Shown piece by piece: positions 6,144 to 6,619 of a stretch of DNA of 6,619 nucleotides. A program made the position numbers and the translations under genes. The stretch comes from an uncultured Oscillospiraceae bacterium (GTDB lineage: Bacteria; Bacillota; Clostridia; Oscillospirales; Oscillospiraceae): the NCBI GenBank assembly GCA_902478785.1, contig CABSMJ010000046.1, positions 1 through 6,619 on the forward strand, written 5' to 3'. Under the pieces are notes generated by a model. That model was not told the DNA's origin and ran no database searches. It saw nothing but the letters and a program-made list of their open reading frames with translations. Within the stretch, counting starts at the first letter, position 1. Every line of letters starts with the position of its first letter.

Positions 6144-6174
6144 AGGTATCGGGAATTAGGCTCGTCCCCGACCT
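6144..6174 (-). repeat. Bulged hairpin in the rpsH leader
   Basis: AGG (6144-6146) pairs with CCT (6172-6174) and TCGGG (6149-6153) pairs with CCCGA (6167-6171), leaving a two-base bulge (TA) and a 13-base loop. It is one of the less perfect elements of the leader chain and could arise by chance. Confidence 0.4.
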
Positions 6175-6186
6175 GTTGACCGCCTC

Positions 6187-6203
6187 TGCGCCCTTTGGGC
6201 GCA
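6187..6203 (-). repeat. 7-bp GC-rich hairpin in the rpsH leader
   Basis: TGCGCCC (6187-6193) and GGGCGCA (6197-6203) are perfect inverted repeats around a three-base loop. It follows the short terminator-like hairpin at 6214-6227 by ten bases in the direction of transcription. No T run follows it. Confidence 0.6.
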
Positions 6204-6209
6204 TCTATC

Positions 6210-6227
6210 AAAACCGCCCGCAGGCGG
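6210..6227 (-). terminator. Weak terminator-like hairpin (possible attenuator) in the rpsH leader
   Basis: In transcription order CCGCC, a TGCG loop and GGCGG form a 5-bp GC stem (complement of 6214-6227), followed at once by four T (complement of 6210-6213) and then GATAG. This resembles an intrinsic terminator but has a short stem and a short U run. If it works, transcripts from the internal promoter would end after about 160 bases, giving attenuation or a small RNA. GGCGG of the preceding hairpin could pair with the CCGCC arm as an alternative. Confidence 0.3.
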
Positions 6228-6242
6228 AGTTGACCACCACTG

Positions 6243-6263
6243 GCGGCCGCCTCGGGCGGCCGC
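6243..6263 (-). repeat. 9-bp GCGGCCGCC hairpin in the rpsH leader
   Basis: GCGGCCGCC (6243-6251) and GGCGGCCGC (6255-6263) are perfect inverted repeats around a three-base loop. It is a pure G/C stem and each arm contains the 8-base palindrome GCGGCCGC. A shorter relative with the same GCGGCC core lies at 210-224. Confidence 0.7.
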
Positions 6264-6284
6264 GCGCTCACAGCAGCGCAAAGC

Positions 6285-6319
6285 CCCGTAGCCGCGGACT
6301 GCGTCCAGCGGATTACGGG
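6285..6319 (-). repeat. 14-bp bulged hairpin in the rpsH leader
   Basis: Three consecutive paired blocks form one long stem: CCCGTA (6285-6290) with TACGGG (6314-6319), CCGC (6292-6295) with GCGG (6308-6311), and GGAC (6296-6299) with GTCC (6303-6306). They enclose a three-base loop, with a small internal loop (6291 against 6312-6313) and one bulged base (6307). It mixes A/T and G/C pairs with defined bulges, which looks more like a selected RNA helix than a simple GC palindrome. Confidence 0.65.
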
Positions 6320-6324
6320 TTTCG

Positions 6325-6340
6325 CACACCTGAAAGCGTG
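6325..6340 (-). repeat. Small hairpin near the 5' end of the rpsH leader
   Basis: In transcription order CACGC (complement of 6336-6340), TTTCAG loop and GTGTG (complement of 6325-6329) form a 5-bp stem including one G-U pair. Together with the 6285-6319 hairpin it can lie inside a closing stem formed by 6276-6280 and 6354-6358, making a three-way junction. Confidence 0.4.
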
Positions 6341-6378
6341 GGAAATTCTTTTCTGCGCCCTTGAGACGCAATCGGTTT

Positions 6379-6407
6379 ATTATACCCCTGTTTTTCCCGG
6401 TTGGCAA
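6379..6407 (-). promoter_or_regulatory. Sigma-A-type promoter upstream of rpsH
   Basis: On the minus strand a -35 box TTGCCA (complement of 6402-6407) is followed after exactly 17 bases by a perfect -10 box TATAAT (complement of 6379-6384). The predicted start is at about 6371-6373. The -35 matches consensus at four of six positions, the -10 at all six, and the spacing is optimal. It would transcribe rpsH and all downstream genes independently of the promoter at the head of the operon. A short A/T stretch (complement of 6412-6418) lies just upstream. Confidence 0.8.
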
Positions 6408-6418
6408 GGGCTTTTAAT

Positions 6419-6438
6419 CACGCACTCGTGAGTGCGTG
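6419..6438. repeat. 9-bp perfect palindrome upstream of the internal promoter
   Basis: CACGCACTC (6419-6427) and GAGTGCGTG (6430-6438) are perfect inverted repeats separated by two bases. The element ends 11 bases upstream of the -35 box. It may be an operator for a dimeric DNA-binding protein, or part of the transcript end of rpsN; no T run follows in the minus direction (ATTAAAAG), so it is not a canonical terminator. Confidence 0.6.
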
Positions 6439-6450
6439 GAAAGATTCTTT

Positions 6451-6479
6451 GGGAAGGGGCCAGGATTTGGCCCCTTCCC
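6451..6479 (-). terminator. Strong hairpin after rpsN, possible terminator or processing site
   Basis: GGGAAGGGGCC (6451-6461) and GGCCCCTTCCC (6469-6479) form a perfect 11-bp stem with a seven-base loop, 45 bases beyond the rpsN stop. The bases following it in the direction of transcription are AAAGAATCTTT, not a clean U run, so intrinsic termination may be partial. It may instead protect the 3' end of the upstream transcript after processing. Confidence 0.45.
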
Positions 6480-6524
6480 TGAAGATCTTATAGGGAACAA
6501 ACTGCCAGACAGTCAGAGTGCCCC

Positions 6525-6619
6525 TTACCAGGAGGCCTTCTTCACGCCGGGGATCTGGCCCTTGTAAGCCAGCTCGCGGAAGCAGATACGGCAGATGCCG
6601 TAGTCACGCAGGTAGGCGT
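6525..6619 (-). CDS. rpsN: 30S ribosomal protein uS14 (S14), zinc type, 3' part only
   Basis: The last 30 complete codons of rpsN are visible. They encode AYLRDYGICRICFRELAYKG followed by QIPGVKKASW, which is the C-terminus of the 61-residue zinc-binding form (type Z) of uS14. The CRIC pair is the second half of the zinc knuckle; the first half and the start lie beyond the right edge. uS14 sits in the head of the small subunit near the A site. The TAA stop at 6525-6527 is followed by a 428-base gap rather than by rpsH directly, which is unusual for this operon. Confidence 0.95.
   Translation of the reverse strand, partial: AYLRDYGICRICFRELAYKGQIPGVKKASW

Larger units (their letters stand above)
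6097..6372 (-). promoter_or_regulatory. Structured 5' leader upstream of rpsH (candidate regulatory RNA)
   Basis: This is the region between the predicted transcription start (about 6372) and the rpsH start codon. Read on the minus strand it forms successive hairpins at 6325-6340, 6285-6319, 6264-6279, 6243-6263, 6214-6227, 6187-6203, 6144-6174 and 6119-6134, followed by the rpsH Shine-Dalgarno sequence. GCGCA (complement of 6354-6358) and TGCGC (complement of 6276-6280) can close a multi-branch junction around the first two hairpins. I recognise no known riboswitch, T-box or ribosomal leader consensus. It could be an autoregulatory leader for the downstream ribosomal genes, a short RNA ending at the weak terminator near 6210, or a GC-rich repeat inserted behind a promoter. 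The structures are read directly; a function is inference. Confidence 0.55.

Noticed and set aside
6097..6372. T-box, known riboswitch or tRNA in the rpsH leader
   Set aside because: I found no T-box consensus, no tRNA cloverleaf with T-loop sequence, and no riboswitch core that I recognise. Only an unassigned structured leader can be claimed.
6156..6407. 83-codon minus-strand open frame in the rpsN-rpsH gap
   Set aside because: It would start at the TTG of the -35 box, runs through the promoter and hairpins, has no ribosome binding site and encodes an arginine-rich, low-complexity product resembling no family I know. It looks like GC-rich noncoding sequence.

Overview
The window holds the distal two thirds of a bacterial spc-type ribosomal protein operon, with every gene on the minus strand, so the operon reads from right to left. 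In transcription order it contains rpsN (uS14, 3' end only), rpsH, rplF, rplR, rpsE, rpmD, rplO, secY, adk, map, a small KOW-domain RNA-binding protein gene, infA and rpmJ (bL36, 5' end only). The gene order, the zinc-type uS14, the four-cysteine zinc lid of adenylate kinase, the KOW gene between map and infA, and the strong AGGAGG-type ribosome binding sites all point to a Gram-positive bacterium of the class Clostridia. The high GC content suggests the Oscillospiraceae and relatives; that placement is inference.

From rpsH (starting at 6096) to infA (ending at 293) the genes are packed tightly. Gaps are 0 to about 20 bases, several stop and start codons touch or overlap, and most Shine-Dalgarno sequences lie on or beside the preceding stop codon. 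The products work together: 30S proteins uS14, uS8 and uS5; 50S proteins uL6, uL18, uL30, uL15 and bL36; SecY, the translocation channel that docks on the ribosome; Adk for adenylate balance; methionine aminopeptidase, which trims nascent chains; and initiation factor IF-1. Most ribosomal protein genes here start with ATG, whereas secY, map and infA start with GTG, GTG and TTG.

Two gaps break the packing. The larger (6097-6524, 428 bases) separates rpsN from rpsH. It carries an 11-bp hairpin, a 9-bp palindrome, a near-consensus sigma-A-type promoter (TTGCCA, 17 bases, TATAAT) and then a leader of about 276 bases that is almost a continuous chain of hairpins ending at the rpsH ribosome binding site. 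This is the most interesting part of the window: either a structured, possibly autoregulatory or attenuating 5' leader for the second half of the operon, or a GC-rich dispersed intergenic repeat downstream of a promoter. The smaller gap (65-292, 228 bases) separates infA from rpmJ. It holds GC-rich inverted repeats, including a GCGGCC hairpin similar to one in the larger gap, and several GCGAAGC motifs, but no promoter I can support.

I see no mobile element, CRISPR array, tRNA or rRNA, and no sign of gene damage. The coding part is ordinary core genome.
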